A stretch of DNA of 45,487 bases from DATGZX01 sp035296965 (lineage in GTDB: Bacteria; Planctomycetota; Planctomycetia; Gemmatales; Gemmataceae), in NCBI GenBank assembly GCA_035296965.1, contig DATGZX010000345.1:1-45487 (forward strand), read 5' to 3'. The stretch's first letter is position 1, and the number at the start of each line of letters is the position of its first letter. This document shows, one piece after another, positions 22,667 to 30,209 of this stretch. The notes beneath the pieces were generated by a model. That model was not told where the DNA came from and searched no databases. It was given only the letters and a program-made list of their open reading frames with translations. A program made the translations under genes and the position numbers.

Positions 22667-23497
22667 TTACTTCTTCAACACCCCGTCCAAGAACTGAAAC
22701 AACGATTGGGTCGGCTTGTCGTCCGGCAGGCCAAGGTCGTTGTTGATCGTGGTGTGGCTCTTCCCCTCGGCGGGACAGGCTTTCGCCGATACGCCCGCTT
22801 CCTGCACTGCCTTGGCGAGCCGTTGCGACTGCCCCTTGGTTTCGGGATGATCCGCAACATGCAGGATCAGGAAAGGCGGGATGTTCTTCCCCTTGGCAAC
22901 ATGCGTAACGGGGGACAAATCCTTCTGGCTGGCCACATCCCCGAACTTCCACTTGTAGATGTCCGCCCGTCGTTGTTCCACGGTCTGAATTTGCATCGGC
23001 ACGTCGTAGGTGTCGCCGTCCACTGGCACGCACCCCTTGATGATCGACAATGGCAGCTTCTCGGCCTTCAAGTACCTTTCGTCCGTGCAGACCAAGGCAG
23101 CCAATTGCGCCCCGGCAGAATGCCCCATGACGAAGATCGTGTCCGGATCACCGCCGTAGTCCATAGCGTGGTCGTGGGTCCACCGAATCGCCTTGGCCAC
23201 ATCCCCGGCCATCTGCTTGATCGTCACCTTAGGGACGAATCGGTAGTTGATCGAGACAAAGACGAAGCCCTTGTCCACGAATGCCAGCGGCTTTTTCTGC
23301 ACGTCCGTTTTGTTGCCTTGTTGCCAGCCGCCGCCATGAATCCAGACGACGACCGGATGGCTGTTTCCCTCGGTTGGGGCGTAGACATCGAGCGTTTGAC
23401 GTTCATTCTTTGGCTCGACGTAGGCTAGATCACGATGGACTTTCGGCTCGGCGGCGAAGATCGCAGATGTAAGCAGCACATTGGCAAGGCTGATCAT
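22667..23497 (-). CDS. secreted alpha/beta hydrolase (carboxylesterase type)
   Basis: The protein has 276 residues with a short signal peptide (SLANVLLTSAIFAAE). The motifs are oxyanion HGGGW (54-58), nucleophile Ser127 in GHSAGAQLA, a probable Asp in HVADHPE and a His in GKSHTTINND. This is the BD-FAE/kynurenine-formamidase-like esterase group that planctomycetes carry in large numbers. The substrate is probably an ester on a plant or algal polysaccharide or a small ester; the sequence does not decide. It is spaced 42 bases from the CBM-esterase, with which it is likely co-expressed. Confidence 0.8.
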   Translation of the reverse strand: MISLANVLLTSAIFAAEPKVHRDLAYVEPKNERQTLDVYAPTEGNSHPVVVWIHGGGWQQGNKTDVQKKPLAFVDKGFVFVSINYRFVPKVTIKQMAGDVAKAIRWTHDHAMDYGGDPDTIFVMGHSAGAQLAALVCTDERYLKAEKLPLSIIKGCVPVDGDTYDVPMQIQTVEQRRADIYKWKFGDVASQKDLSPVTHVAKGKNIPPFLILHVADHPETKGQSQRLAKAVQEAGVSAKACPAEGKSHTTINNDLGLPDDKPTQSLFQFLDGVLKK

Positions 23498-23535
23498 GAA
23501 TCAATCTCTCGGCGAGGATGTCGGGCGGGTTACCG

Positions 23536-24381
23536 TCACAACTTCACGTCCGGGACAATGTTCTGGTCCGACTTCGGCGGGCGCACATAACTTTCGTCCG
23601 GTAGCCTGCGTGGCGGCAACTTCAACGGCGGCGGCGTGGCGTCCTCGTAGGGAACCATGCTCAGGATGTGGGCGATGCAGTTTAGTCGAGCTTGCCGCTT
23701 ATCGTCGGCCTCGACCGTATACCACGGCGCTTGCTTGATGTCGGTGTGCATGAACATTTCGTCCTTGGCCTTTGAGAACTCCACCCACTTTTCCCGTGAT
23801 TGGAGGTCCATATCGCTCAGCTTCCAGCGGCGTGCGGGGTTCCCGGCTCGCTCATGAAAGCGTCGTTCCTGCTCCTCGTCGCTGACGGAGAACCAGTATT
23901 TCAGCAGGACGATGCCGGAGCGGACAAGCATACGCTCGAACTCCGGGCAAGAGCGTAGGAACTCACTGTAATCCTCCTGAGTGCAAAAGCCCATGACGTA
24001 CTCCACCCCTGCCCGGTTGTACCAGCTTCGGTCGAACAAGACGATCTCCCCGGAGGCAGGCAGATGGGCGACGTAGCGCTGGAAATACCACTGCGTCTTC
24101 TCCGTGTTCGAAGGCTTGCCGAGGGCGACGATGCGGCAGCCACGGGGGTTCAGCGGCTCGGCAACGCACTTGATTGCCCCACCCTTTCCGGCGGCATCAC
24201 GGCCCTCGAACAGTACGACGAGTTTCTTGCCCGCTGCCTTGATCCAATACTGCATTTTCACCAATTCCATGTGCAGTTCGTCCAGCTTGGTTTCGTACTC
24301 CGTGCGCTTCAGCTTGCGACCCTGCGGCGACTGGTCTGAAGCCTCCACTGCCCCTGCTGCTTTTCTTTCCTTCTTGCCCAC
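23536..24381 (-). CDS. ppk2: polyphosphate kinase 2, class I
   Basis: The protein has 281 residues, the single-domain length. Walker A is FEGRDAAGKGGAIK (58-71), and the Walker B and lid region is LFDRSWYNRAGVE (115-127). Other family blocks are LNPRGCRIVALGKPS, EKTQWYFQRYVAHLP, RRWKLSDMDLQSREKW and APWYTVEADDKRQARLN. It transfers phosphate between polyphosphate and nucleoside diphosphates in the cytoplasm, storing or regenerating NTP. Among secreted esterases it is the odd one out; the minus-strand run may be only loosely functional. The basic N-terminal 30 residues are not conserved in the family. Confidence 0.92.
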   Translation of the reverse strand: MGKKERKAAGAVEASDQSPQGRKLKRTEYETKLDELHMELVKMQYWIKAAGKKLVVLFEGRDAAGKGGAIKCVAEPLNPRGCRIVALGKPSNTEKTQWYFQRYVAHLPASGEIVLFDRSWYNRAGVEYVMGFCTQEDYSEFLRSCPEFERMLVRSGIVLLKYWFSVSDEEQERRFHERAGNPARRWKLSDMDLQSREKWVEFSKAKDEMFMHTDIKQAPWYTVEADDKRQARLNCIAHILSMVPYEDATPPPLKLPPRRLPDESYVRPPKSDQNIVPDVKL

Positions 24382-24447
24382 GGTTTTCTCCCTCGCACTG
24401 CATGATCTTGATAAGAAGTCGCCCGGTTCACGTCGCTAGCTTCGCAG

Positions 24448-24912
24448 CTAGCCCATCGCTCGCTTCTTCTCCTCGATGAATCCGACGTGGTGGGGAATGT
24501 GGGACGTAATCCGTTGCAGGAGGATTTCAAGAGTCAGTGCGCCGTCACGAGAATGACCGCCCCTGCGAAGAAAATCTTCAGGCTTCAGCTCCCGCAGAAT
24601 CCGGGCCATTTGCCTGCGAGTCAGCTCGATGAGCGCCAGTTCCTCTTCCACGTCTCGCTGGTCGTATGCCAGGCGTGCGGCAAAAAGCCCAGGGTCACCC
24701 TTTAGCAATTCGGGTTCGTTCAGGGCAATCACTCGCTTCATTCGGTCGGCGTAAATGGGCTCGTAATCGGCGATGTGGCAAACAACATCCAGCGTGGACC
24801 ACTTGCCGGGAATTGGCCTGGCGAGAAGTTGCTCCTTTGTCATCCCGCCAACAGCACGCCTCAGCAGGTCCGGCCCAGCGAGATATTGCTCGATCAATGC
24901 GTCATACTTCAT
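24448..24912 (-). CDS. DinB-like four-helix protein
   Basis: The protein has 154 residues. The DinB/YfiT fold is shown by ALIEQYLAGPDLLRRAVGGM, GKWSTLDVVCHIADYE with a metal-type His, the middle helix VEEELALIELTRRQMARIL and the end LLQRITSHIPHHVGFIEE with two further His residues. Three histidines in these positions form the divalent-metal site of the family. Members act as thiol-S-transferases or have unknown roles. Start at 24912: GAGGA lies nine bases upstream; longer starts would add non-conserved sequence that overlaps the neighbouring esterase end. Confidence 0.8.
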   Translation of the reverse strand: MKYDALIEQYLAGPDLLRRAVGGMTKEQLLARPIPGKWSTLDVVCHIADYEPIYADRMKRVIALNEPELLKGDPGLFAARLAYDQRDVEEELALIELTRRQMARILRELKPEDFLRRGGHSRDGALTLEILLQRITSHIPHHVGFIEEKKRAMG

Positions 24913-25006
24913 CGGGTGTTCCTCACGAGTGAGTCGGGCGACATGGCCATGCTGGTCTTTCTCACCTCGCCCCTTCGCTTTGACGATGCCCAATAACAAC
25001 GTCAGT

Positions 25007-25933
25007 CTAAGGCCGAGAAACCCCAAGGTGCTTGGCGAAGAAGGCCAGCAGCGCATTCTCGGCCCTCTCGGCGTCCTTCCCCTTGAATCCGTGCCCAGCC
25101 CCATCCAGCGTGAGAAGTTCGGCTTCCACCCCCGCTGCCTTCAGTCTTTCGATGAGCCAGACGGCCTGCTCGTGGGCAACATACTTGTCTGCAGTGCCGT
25201 GAATGCAGAGTGTCGGAGCGGCGTTCGGCGTCACCCAATAGAGCGGGCTGGCGACGATATGCTTGTGGCGAGCCTGCTCCAGGTTGCCGCCTAACCACAA
25301 CGGCAGAACCTCGGCAGCGTCCACACTCTTGCCGTAGGATTTGGTAAAATCACTTGGACCATAATAATTCACGACGCAGGCCACTCGACTCGACTGCTCG
25401 GCATTACCACCTGCTCCCTCGAATTGCTTCACATCCGCCGTTACGCCAAGGAACTGAGCTAAGTGTCCGCCTGCCGAACCTCCGGTGACGCCAATGCGAT
25501 TCGGATCGACCTTGTATTTCTTCGCATTCGCCCGGAGCCAGCGAATAGCAGCCTTTACGTCATGGATTGCCGCAGGGAACTGGTATTTAGGAGCGAGTCT
25601 ATAACTGATTGTCACCGCAACGTAGCCCTGTTGTGCCAGCCGAATGCAAAGCCCGTCGTAGCCCTGCCGAGTGCCAGCACGAAAGCCGCCTCCGTGAATG
25701 CACGCAATCGCTGGGAAAGGGCCGTCGCCAGTCTTGGGCCGAGCCATATCAAGTTGAAGGTGCTGACCGTCAGGGTTCGAGTATTCAACGTCTGGCTCGA
25801 AGATGATGTTCTCTGGTAGGGCGACGTTTGCAGGTTTCTGCGCTTTGGCGAATTCGGCAATCGACAGGCACATTGCCAATGCGATGACCAGAATCGCACA
25901 AGGCTTGACAAAACGATCTCTCAGTTGAGTCAT
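25007..25933 (-). CDS. secreted alpha/beta hydrolase (esterase/lipase)
   Basis: The protein has 308 residues with a signal peptide (CAILVIALAMCLSIAEFAKA). Catalytic elements are oxyanion HGGGF (80-84), nucleophile Ser153 in TGGSAGGHLAQ, an acid in IHGTADKYV and a His in LDGAGHGFKG. It closely resembles the planctomycete BD-FAE-type esterases, and its architecture parallels the other two esterases of the run without being a recent duplicate. Its ATG overlaps the stop of the upstream small gene by ATGA, which indicates translational coupling. Confidence 0.85.
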   Translation of the reverse strand: MTQLRDRFVKPCAILVIALAMCLSIAEFAKAQKPANVALPENIIFEPDVEYSNPDGQHLQLDMARPKTGDGPFPAIACIHGGGFRAGTRQGYDGLCIRLAQQGYVAVTISYRLAPKYQFPAAIHDVKAAIRWLRANAKKYKVDPNRIGVTGGSAGGHLAQFLGVTADVKQFEGAGGNAEQSSRVACVVNYYGPSDFTKSYGKSVDAAEVLPLWLGGNLEQARHKHIVASPLYWVTPNAAPTLCIHGTADKYVAHEQAVWLIERLKAAGVEAELLTLDGAGHGFKGKDAERAENALLAFFAKHLGVSRP

Positions 25934-26133
25934 TGTTCGTCTCTCCTATTCCCCTTAGCCAGCCCCTCGATTAAGTCCAGGTCCAGGTTGCCCTTGGCAC
26001 CCCAACCTTTGACGCCTTCTGGAATCGCTGGACGGAACCGCTCGTAAAGACCAAAGGCCCGGTCCGCCAATTCCTTGGGCTTGTAGTCTTTGGCGCGTCG
26101 TTGCATTGCTGACCTGGCTGTGCCACACGCCAC
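25930..26133 (-). CDS. small conserved protein (KELADRAFGLYERFRPAIP type)
   Basis: The protein has 67 residues from a GTG at 26133, or 58 from an ATG at 26106. The core, RRAKDYKPKELADRAFGLYERFRPAIP, then GVKGWGAKGNLDLDLIEGLA, matches a small protein I remember from several bacterial phyla but with no known function. Members usually have a somewhat longer N terminus; the bases upstream in another frame could hold it after a frameshift. Coupling with the esterase by an ATGA overlap supports real translation. Confidence 0.55.
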   Translation of the reverse strand: MACGTARSAMQRRAKDYKPKELADRAFGLYERFRPAIPEGVKGWGAKGNLDLDLIEGLAKGNRRDEQ

Positions 26134-26425
26134 CTTGACCCTTTTCGCAGCGAGTGCTGGCCGGGAACGGCTCTCCCGGCCACCACTTCATTGACCCGGC
26201 TCGGCGGTCAACTCGGCAGTTTTCTGAACGGTTGTGGTTCTTTCTGTCGATTCAAGGGCCCTCAGACGTACACTAATCATCCCGTTCTCCTCATGCAAGC
26301 TTCGCAGGTGCAGCAGCGGTGGTTCGGTGCCGCAATGAATCTGAAAGCCATAAAATGAGCGGTGCAATTATTCCGGGCATTTGGATGGTGCGCACGTTTC
26401 CCCTGAGATCAAGGTGGTGAGGGCA

Positions 26426-27469
26426 ATGATGATGACACTCCGAAGAACATCTTGGGCTCTCGCCGTCTTGCTGACACTCGCAACTTCCGCTCCCGCCCAG
26501 CATCAGATCGTTAGCTCCGGTGAGGCGGCGGGTGGTTATGCGGCCTTCCCGGATGTTTGCCGCCTCAAGAATGGCGACCTTTTCTGCGTTTTCTATTCAG
26601 GTTACGGCCATGTCTCCACACCGAGCGCCAAGTGGCCCAAAGGCGGACGCATCATGGCGGTACGCTCCTTCGACAACGGCCAGAGTTGGAGCAAGCCAGT
26701 CGTAGTCATCGACACGGACCAGGACGACCGTGACCCATCGGTGGCCTGCCTTAAAGACGGAACGCTGCTGCTCAACTGGTTCACGCTCCAGCAAGACCGA
26801 GTTGCGATCTTGCTCGCTCGCTCGACGGACCAAGGGAAGACGTGGAGCGAGCCGCTCAAGCTCACCCTTGATTCTCCGTATCTCTTCGCCTGTTCCTCAC
26901 CCGTTAGAGAACTGCCCAATGGCTCGCTGATGCTGGGTCTTTATCAGGAAGACGCCAAGAAGAAGCTGGCGTTCGGTGCCACAGTCAAGTCCTACGATGG
27001 CGGCAAAACCTGGAAGGATTTGGCGCTCATTGGTGAAAAGGACGGAGTGTTCCTCGATGCCGAAACCGATGTGATCCCATTGAAGAATGGCAAGCTACTG
27101 GCAGCCCTCCGTTCTTCCAAAGTGGACATGCACTATGCCATCTCGGAAGACCTTGGCAAGACCTGGGGGCCGGTGCACTCATTCGGCTTCAAGGGGCACT
27201 GCCCTTACTTCTTGCGGCACAGTAGCGGCGTCATCCTGCTGGCCCATCGAGTGCCTGCTACTTCGCTGCACTGGACAAGCGACGACGGTAAGACGTGGCA
27301 AGGGCCGGTGAGGATCGACTCGGTGGGCGGGGCGTATCCGAGCATGGTGGAGTTGCCGAATGGTGAGGTGTATTGTGTTTACTACGAAGAAGGAAGGGGA
27401 TCCAGCATTCGAGGAGTGCGGCTGCGGGTAGACCCGAAGGGCGTGAGGATCGTGGCGAAGCAGAATTGA
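26426..27469 (+). CDS. secreted BNR-repeat sialidase-like protein
   Basis: The protein has 347 residues with a signal peptide (RTSWALAVLLTLATSAPA). Five Asp-boxes mark a six-bladed propeller: SFDNGQSWS, STDQGKTWS, SYDGGKTWK, SEDLGKTWG and TSDDGKTWQ, spaced 40-60 residues apart. The FPDVCRLKNGDLFCVFYSG and PSMVELPNGEVYCVYYEEG segments are typical of planctomycete exo-sialidase-like proteins. The complete arginine triad of true sialidases is not evident, so the substrate is uncertain. Start at 26426 with GGTGAGGG immediately upstream. It diverges from the esterase run. Confidence 0.8.
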   Translation: MMMTLRRTSWALAVLLTLATSAPAQHQIVSSGEAAGGYAAFPDVCRLKNGDLFCVFYSGYGHVSTPSAKWPKGGRIMAVRSFDNGQSWSKPVVVIDTDQDDRDPSVACLKDGTLLLNWFTLQQDRVAILLARSTDQGKTWSEPLKLTLDSPYLFACSSPVRELPNGSLMLGLYQEDAKKKLAFGATVKSYDGGKTWKDLALIGEKDGVFLDAETDVIPLKNGKLLAALRSSKVDMHYAISEDLGKTWGPVHSFGFKGHCPYFLRHSSGVILLAHRVPATSLHWTSDDGKTWQGPVRIDSVGGAYPSMVELPNGEVYCVYYEEGRGSSIRGVRLRVDPKGVRIVAKQN

Positions 27470-27492
27470 AGGCGGTTCAGAGAGGAGGAGCC

Positions 27493-27552
27493 ATGTTTCG
27501 CAAGAAACTCTCCCGGAACGCTCGCTGTTCCTGCGGCAACGACAAGAAGTGA
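27493..27552 (+). CDS. tiny SEC-C-like ORF ending at an in-frame TGA
   Basis: A perfect AGGAGG (27483-27488) precedes ATG 27493. The 19 codons read MFRKKLSRNARCSCGNDKK, then TGA. The string RNARCSCGNDKK is the start of a SEC-C zinc motif (normally RN-x-x-C-x-CGSGKK-x-K-x-CC). After the TGA the same frame continues KNNCYDRR, which would supply a third cysteine near its expected place. The gene is therefore either a SEC-C micro-ORF broken by a nonsense change (TGG to TGA) or a chance likeness. Confidence 0.4.
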   Translation: MFRKKLSRNARCSCGNDKK

Positions 27553-27621
27553 AAGAACAACTGTTACGATAGAAGGGCGAGGCGGCAGTTGGCTCTTTCT
27601 CGGCGATCAGAAGGGTAGCTC

Positions 27622-27909
27622 ATGACCAAGAAAGATATGGCCAAGACGATTGCCGAGGCTGCGGGCATCACCCAGGCGCAGGCCCAGGAAATCGTGCAAC
27701 GGGTCTTCGACAGCATGATCGAGACGCTAGTGAAGGACGGGCGGATCGAGCTTCGGAACTTCGGCGTGTTCAAGGTCAAAAAGCGAAAGTCCAGACAAGG
27801 ACGCAACCCCCGCACAGGAGAGAAAGTTTTGGTGCCGGAGAGGACCGTCGTCACCTTCAAGGCAGGCGAAGAAATGGAAGAAAGGGTCCGTCAGTCCCAC
27901 CGGCACTAG
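27622..27909 (+). CDS. HU/IHF-family DNA-binding protein
   Basis: The protein has 95 residues. The whole HU fold is present: MTKKDMAKTIAEAAGITQAQAQEIV helices, a dimer strand RIELRNFGVFKVKKRKSRQGRNPRTGE carrying the DNA-binding beta arm (NPRTGE) and the closing helix VVTFKAGEEMEERV. It bends and compacts DNA as a dimer. Such genes in planctomycetes are numerous and often near horizontally acquired segments. The start has AGAAGGGTAG upstream. Confidence 0.92.
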   Translation: MTKKDMAKTIAEAAGITQAQAQEIVQRVFDSMIETLVKDGRIELRNFGVFKVKKRKSRQGRNPRTGEKVLVPERTVVTFKAGEEMEERVRQSHRH

Positions 27910-28245
27910 AAATCTTTCCCAAGTGAGATTGAAGGGCGGTCAACCTTTTTCCCGGACAGCCAGAGGACACAGCCATGTTTCGGCCTTGGTCGCCAGGATT
28001 GCAATGCGCACTAAGGGCCACGAGAACGCACCACCACAGGAGACCGGCGACAGAACAAACGGCTGCCCAAAGAGTACGGACGGTTGATTGATGGAGATGG
28101 TTCGATCTGCCATACTGGCGCAAGGCACACAGGCTGATCGTCCTTCCGCCCACAGCTGCATCGATGCAACGGCAGGCCCGTCAACCGAACCGTGCCGCAA
28201 TTCTGGGTGTCCATTCTGGCAGTCGCAGGTCCAACAGGAGTTCCA
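27910..28245. other. gene-free stretch between HU and ARPP-1 genes
   Basis: I see nothing convincing. A 38-codon frame at 27975 begins ATGTTTCG after AGAGGACACAGCC, like the SEC-C-like ORF's start, but its product is basic and featureless. The only clear signal is the CAGGAG ribosome-binding site (28235-28240) of the next gene. Confidence 0.4.
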
Positions 28246-29154
28246 ATGTTTGCATTCCCCGCAATCCAGGTCGGCAAGCCTCTTGCCCACGAATCCCTCG
28301 TTGTGTTCCCGCTGTTCGCCTCTATGGGGGATGGCGTCGATTATCTCCTCTCCGAGAAGGCCCTGGCCGACGGAGCCGTTACTGTCGAGGAGACGACCGA
28401 AGCCGGATCGGTCCCCAATTTGATCGTCAATAACCAGGCCGAATCGCCGGTTCTCTTTCTGGAAGGAATGGAGTTGCGAGGTGCAAAGCAGAACCGAGTG
28501 CTGAACACGTCGGTCCTGGTGGCCGCTCGGAGCAAGACGACGATCCCGGTCAGTTGCGTGGAGCAGGGTCGGTGGCGGTACCACTCTCGTCACTTTGCTT
28601 CGAGTGGCAGCTATGCCTCCTCGAAGCTCCGGCACGTCCTCAAAAAGTCGGTATCGAAAGCGGCCAGTGAAGGACGAGGACACGGCTCGGACCAGGGGGA
28701 GGTCTGGGAGGAAGTCGGTAGACAAATGGACTGCCTCCGTTCGAGTTCTCCTACGGAGGCGATGGCGGATACCTACTCGGCTTACCGAGTCCCGCTAGCT
28801 GAATTCCAGGACCGCCTGCCGTATGTCGAGGGAGCGACCGGCCTGGCGGTGGGGATAGGCAAGCGCATCGTCTCGATAGATTTGTTTGACAAGCCATCAA
28901 CCTGCCGGGAGGTCTGGAATCGGCTGCTGACGGGCGTGATCATGGATGCTCTGGAGGCTGGCTCCACAGAGGATCGGGCCGATGCTGCCAATGTGGAGAA
29001 GATGCTTCACTTTCTCCGGGACTCTGCCTGGCAGAAGACCCCGGCGGTTGGGGCAGGCGACGAATACCGCTTCGACACGGAGGACGACCAGCATGCCTCG
29101 GCTCTCGTCGTCAACGACACGGTGGTTCACGGGAGCCTGATTGCGGCAAGGTGA
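28246..29154 (+). CDS. ARPP-1 domain protein
   Basis: The protein has 302 residues. The text is highly typical of ARPP-1 (named for association with ADP-ribosylglycohydrolase and phosphatase genes): VFPLFASMGDGVDYLLSEKAL, GAVTVEETTEAGSVPNL, LFLEGMELRGAKQNRVLNTS, KTTIPVSCVEQGRWRYHSR and EVWEEVGRQMDCL. Its function is not known to me; the conserved blocks include an invariant-looking E-G-x-E-L-x-G-A-K-Q-N-R segment that could be an active or binding site. Start at 28246: CAGGAG five bases upstream. It follows the HU gene without an ADP-ribosylglycohydrolase partner in this window. Confidence 0.85.
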   Translation: MFAFPAIQVGKPLAHESLVVFPLFASMGDGVDYLLSEKALADGAVTVEETTEAGSVPNLIVNNQAESPVLFLEGMELRGAKQNRVLNTSVLVAARSKTTIPVSCVEQGRWRYHSRHFASSGSYASSKLRHVLKKSVSKAASEGRGHGSDQGEVWEEVGRQMDCLRSSSPTEAMADTYSAYRVPLAEFQDRLPYVEGATGLAVGIGKRIVSIDLFDKPSTCREVWNRLLTGVIMDALEAGSTEDRADAANVEKMLHFLRDSAWQKTPAVGAGDEYRFDTEDDQHASALVVNDTVVHGSLIAAR

Positions 29155-29396
29155 GTCGTGTCATTTCGGCCCGTTGGCAACGAACTCGTCCGTACCAGCG
29201 GGCCAATTTCGGCTTCCGGGATGTTCGGTAGGTGATGCCGTGACGATATTCCCTGATTCAATTTACTGTCTCGATGCCCCCGTCCTGCACTTCCTCCAGG
29301 GCAAGGCGATGGCGACTCTTGGCGACGACCTGCACGAGGCGGCCACCCGTGGTTAGTCGTCGCTTGAACGGCTTCGATGTGACCTTTTGAGTTGTT

Positions 29397-29690
29397 TCAC
29401 AGGGTCATTGCCAGGATGGCTGCGATGACGCCCGCCATGCAGGCGACCAACACCACCTTCATCACCCAGCCGTGGGCCAGAATCTTCTGGCGGGCTTGGT
29501 ACACGGAGCAGACGGCCCCGCCTACGATGACCAGGGCCATTAAGTCCCAGGGAGCCTCGTGACGAACCAGGCTCCGGTACATCACGTCCACGAGCAGGGC
29601 GTAAGTGAGTAAGTTGTAAGCCCAGCGATAGCTGGCGTTCTCGACAGCCACCGTCCGCTCGTCCCGTTCCACGCATTGAGGGGTACTCAT
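29397..29690 (-). CDS. small integral membrane protein, partner of XRE regulator
   Basis: The protein has 97 residues with three hydrophobic helices: WAYNLLTYALLVDVMYRSL, WDLMALVIVGGAVCSVY and VMKVVLVACMAGVIAAIL. It begins with a charged segment, DERTVAVENASYRWAYN, familiar from small membrane proteins encoded directly after XRE-type regulators. Its ATG overlaps the regulator's stop by ATGA. Such pairs may sense a membrane or stress signal; the precise role is unknown. Confidence 0.7.
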   Translation of the reverse strand: MSTPQCVERDERTVAVENASYRWAYNLLTYALLVDVMYRSLVRHEAPWDLMALVIVGGAVCSVYQARQKILAHGWVMKVVLVACMAGVIAAILAMTL

Positions 29691-29905
29691 GGCTTCTCCT
29701 CCTCCAGATAAAAGAGGTCTTCCACCCGCTTCTCCAGGCGTCGGGCAAGGAGCAAGGCGAGCAGGGCCGACGGGTTGTACAGCCCGGTTTCAATCGAACT
29801 GATCGTCTGCCGGGTCACGCCGGCGAGCAAGCCGAGTTGCTCCTGAGAGAGGCTCTTCTCCGCACGGGCGACCTTCAGGCGGTTGCAAAGGCGGAACTTC
29901 GGCAT
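29687..29905 (-). CDS. XRE/Cro-family transcriptional regulator
   Basis: The protein has 72 residues. NRLKVARAEKSLSQEQLGLLAGVTRQTISSIETGLYNPSALLALLLARRLEKRVEDLFYLEE is the compact Cro/C1 helix-turn-helix with almost no other domain, here described in parts: the SQEQLGLLAGVTRQTISSIE core is the recognition unit. It would bind as a dimer. Upstream (29951-30004) are three palindromes overlapping its own promoter, so it is very probably autoregulated. AAGGGAGA lies five bases before the ATG at 29905. It is translationally coupled to a membrane protein. Confidence 0.85.
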   Translation of the reverse strand: MPKFRLCNRLKVARAEKSLSQEQLGLLAGVTRQTISSIETGLYNPSALLALLLARRLEKRVEDLFYLEEEKP

Positions 29906-29925
29906 CGTGTCTCCCTTCTGTATCC

Positions 29926-29953
29926 ATCCTATCCAGCGAGGAGGAAATGTCAA
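29926..29953 (-). promoter_or_regulatory. promoter of the XRE regulator gene
   Basis: On the minus strand a perfect TTGACA (complement of 29948-29953) and TAGGAT (complement of 29926-29931) are separated by 16 bases. The start codon follows about 20 bases after the -10 box. The -35 box overlaps the first palindrome of the operator region, as expected for repression by the gene's own product. Confidence 0.55.
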
Positions 29954-30004
29954 GTATACTTGTCAGTATGACTTGTAAACAAGTCATACTGACAACTATA
30001 CTTG
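29951..30004. promoter_or_regulatory. triple-palindrome operator region of the XRE regulator
   Basis: Three dyads are centred exactly 21 bases apart: CAAGTATACTTG (29951-29962, perfect), a long dyad with 15-base arms TGTCAGTATGACTTG / CAAGTCATACTGACA (29961-29975 and 29980-29994), and CAACTATACTTG (29993-30004, one mismatch). The whole 54 bases are a near-perfect palindrome. Two-turn spacing would put three repressor dimers on the same DNA face, allowing cooperation. Assignment to the adjacent XRE protein is inferred from position. Confidence 0.75.
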
Positions 30005-30209
30005 GCATGGTTTCTGCTACGTGCTTGCTCGCCCCGGAGCCCCCATAACAGCAGAATGGCTCGGAACAGGGAGATGGCATTCTGGGCGTGGTGGACGGAT
30101 TCTCCCAAAAGGGAAAAGAGAAGGCAGGCGGCAGTCGAGTGTTCAAAGACAGCCTGGAAAATAGCGAACTTTTACGGCCTGCAGTCCGGGCAAAAGAGGG
30201 GTTGAACGA

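Noticed and set aside
27975..28091. 38-codon frame after HU starting ATGTTTCGG
   Set aside because: It has a start context similar to the SEC-C-like ORF, but the product is basic, His/Arg-rich and featureless.
29141..29356. 71-codon frame after the ARPP-1 gene
   Set aside because: It has no ribosome-binding site at its start, overlaps the ARPP-1 stop, and no domain is recognisable; the part from about 29237 could be a short remnant but cannot be named.
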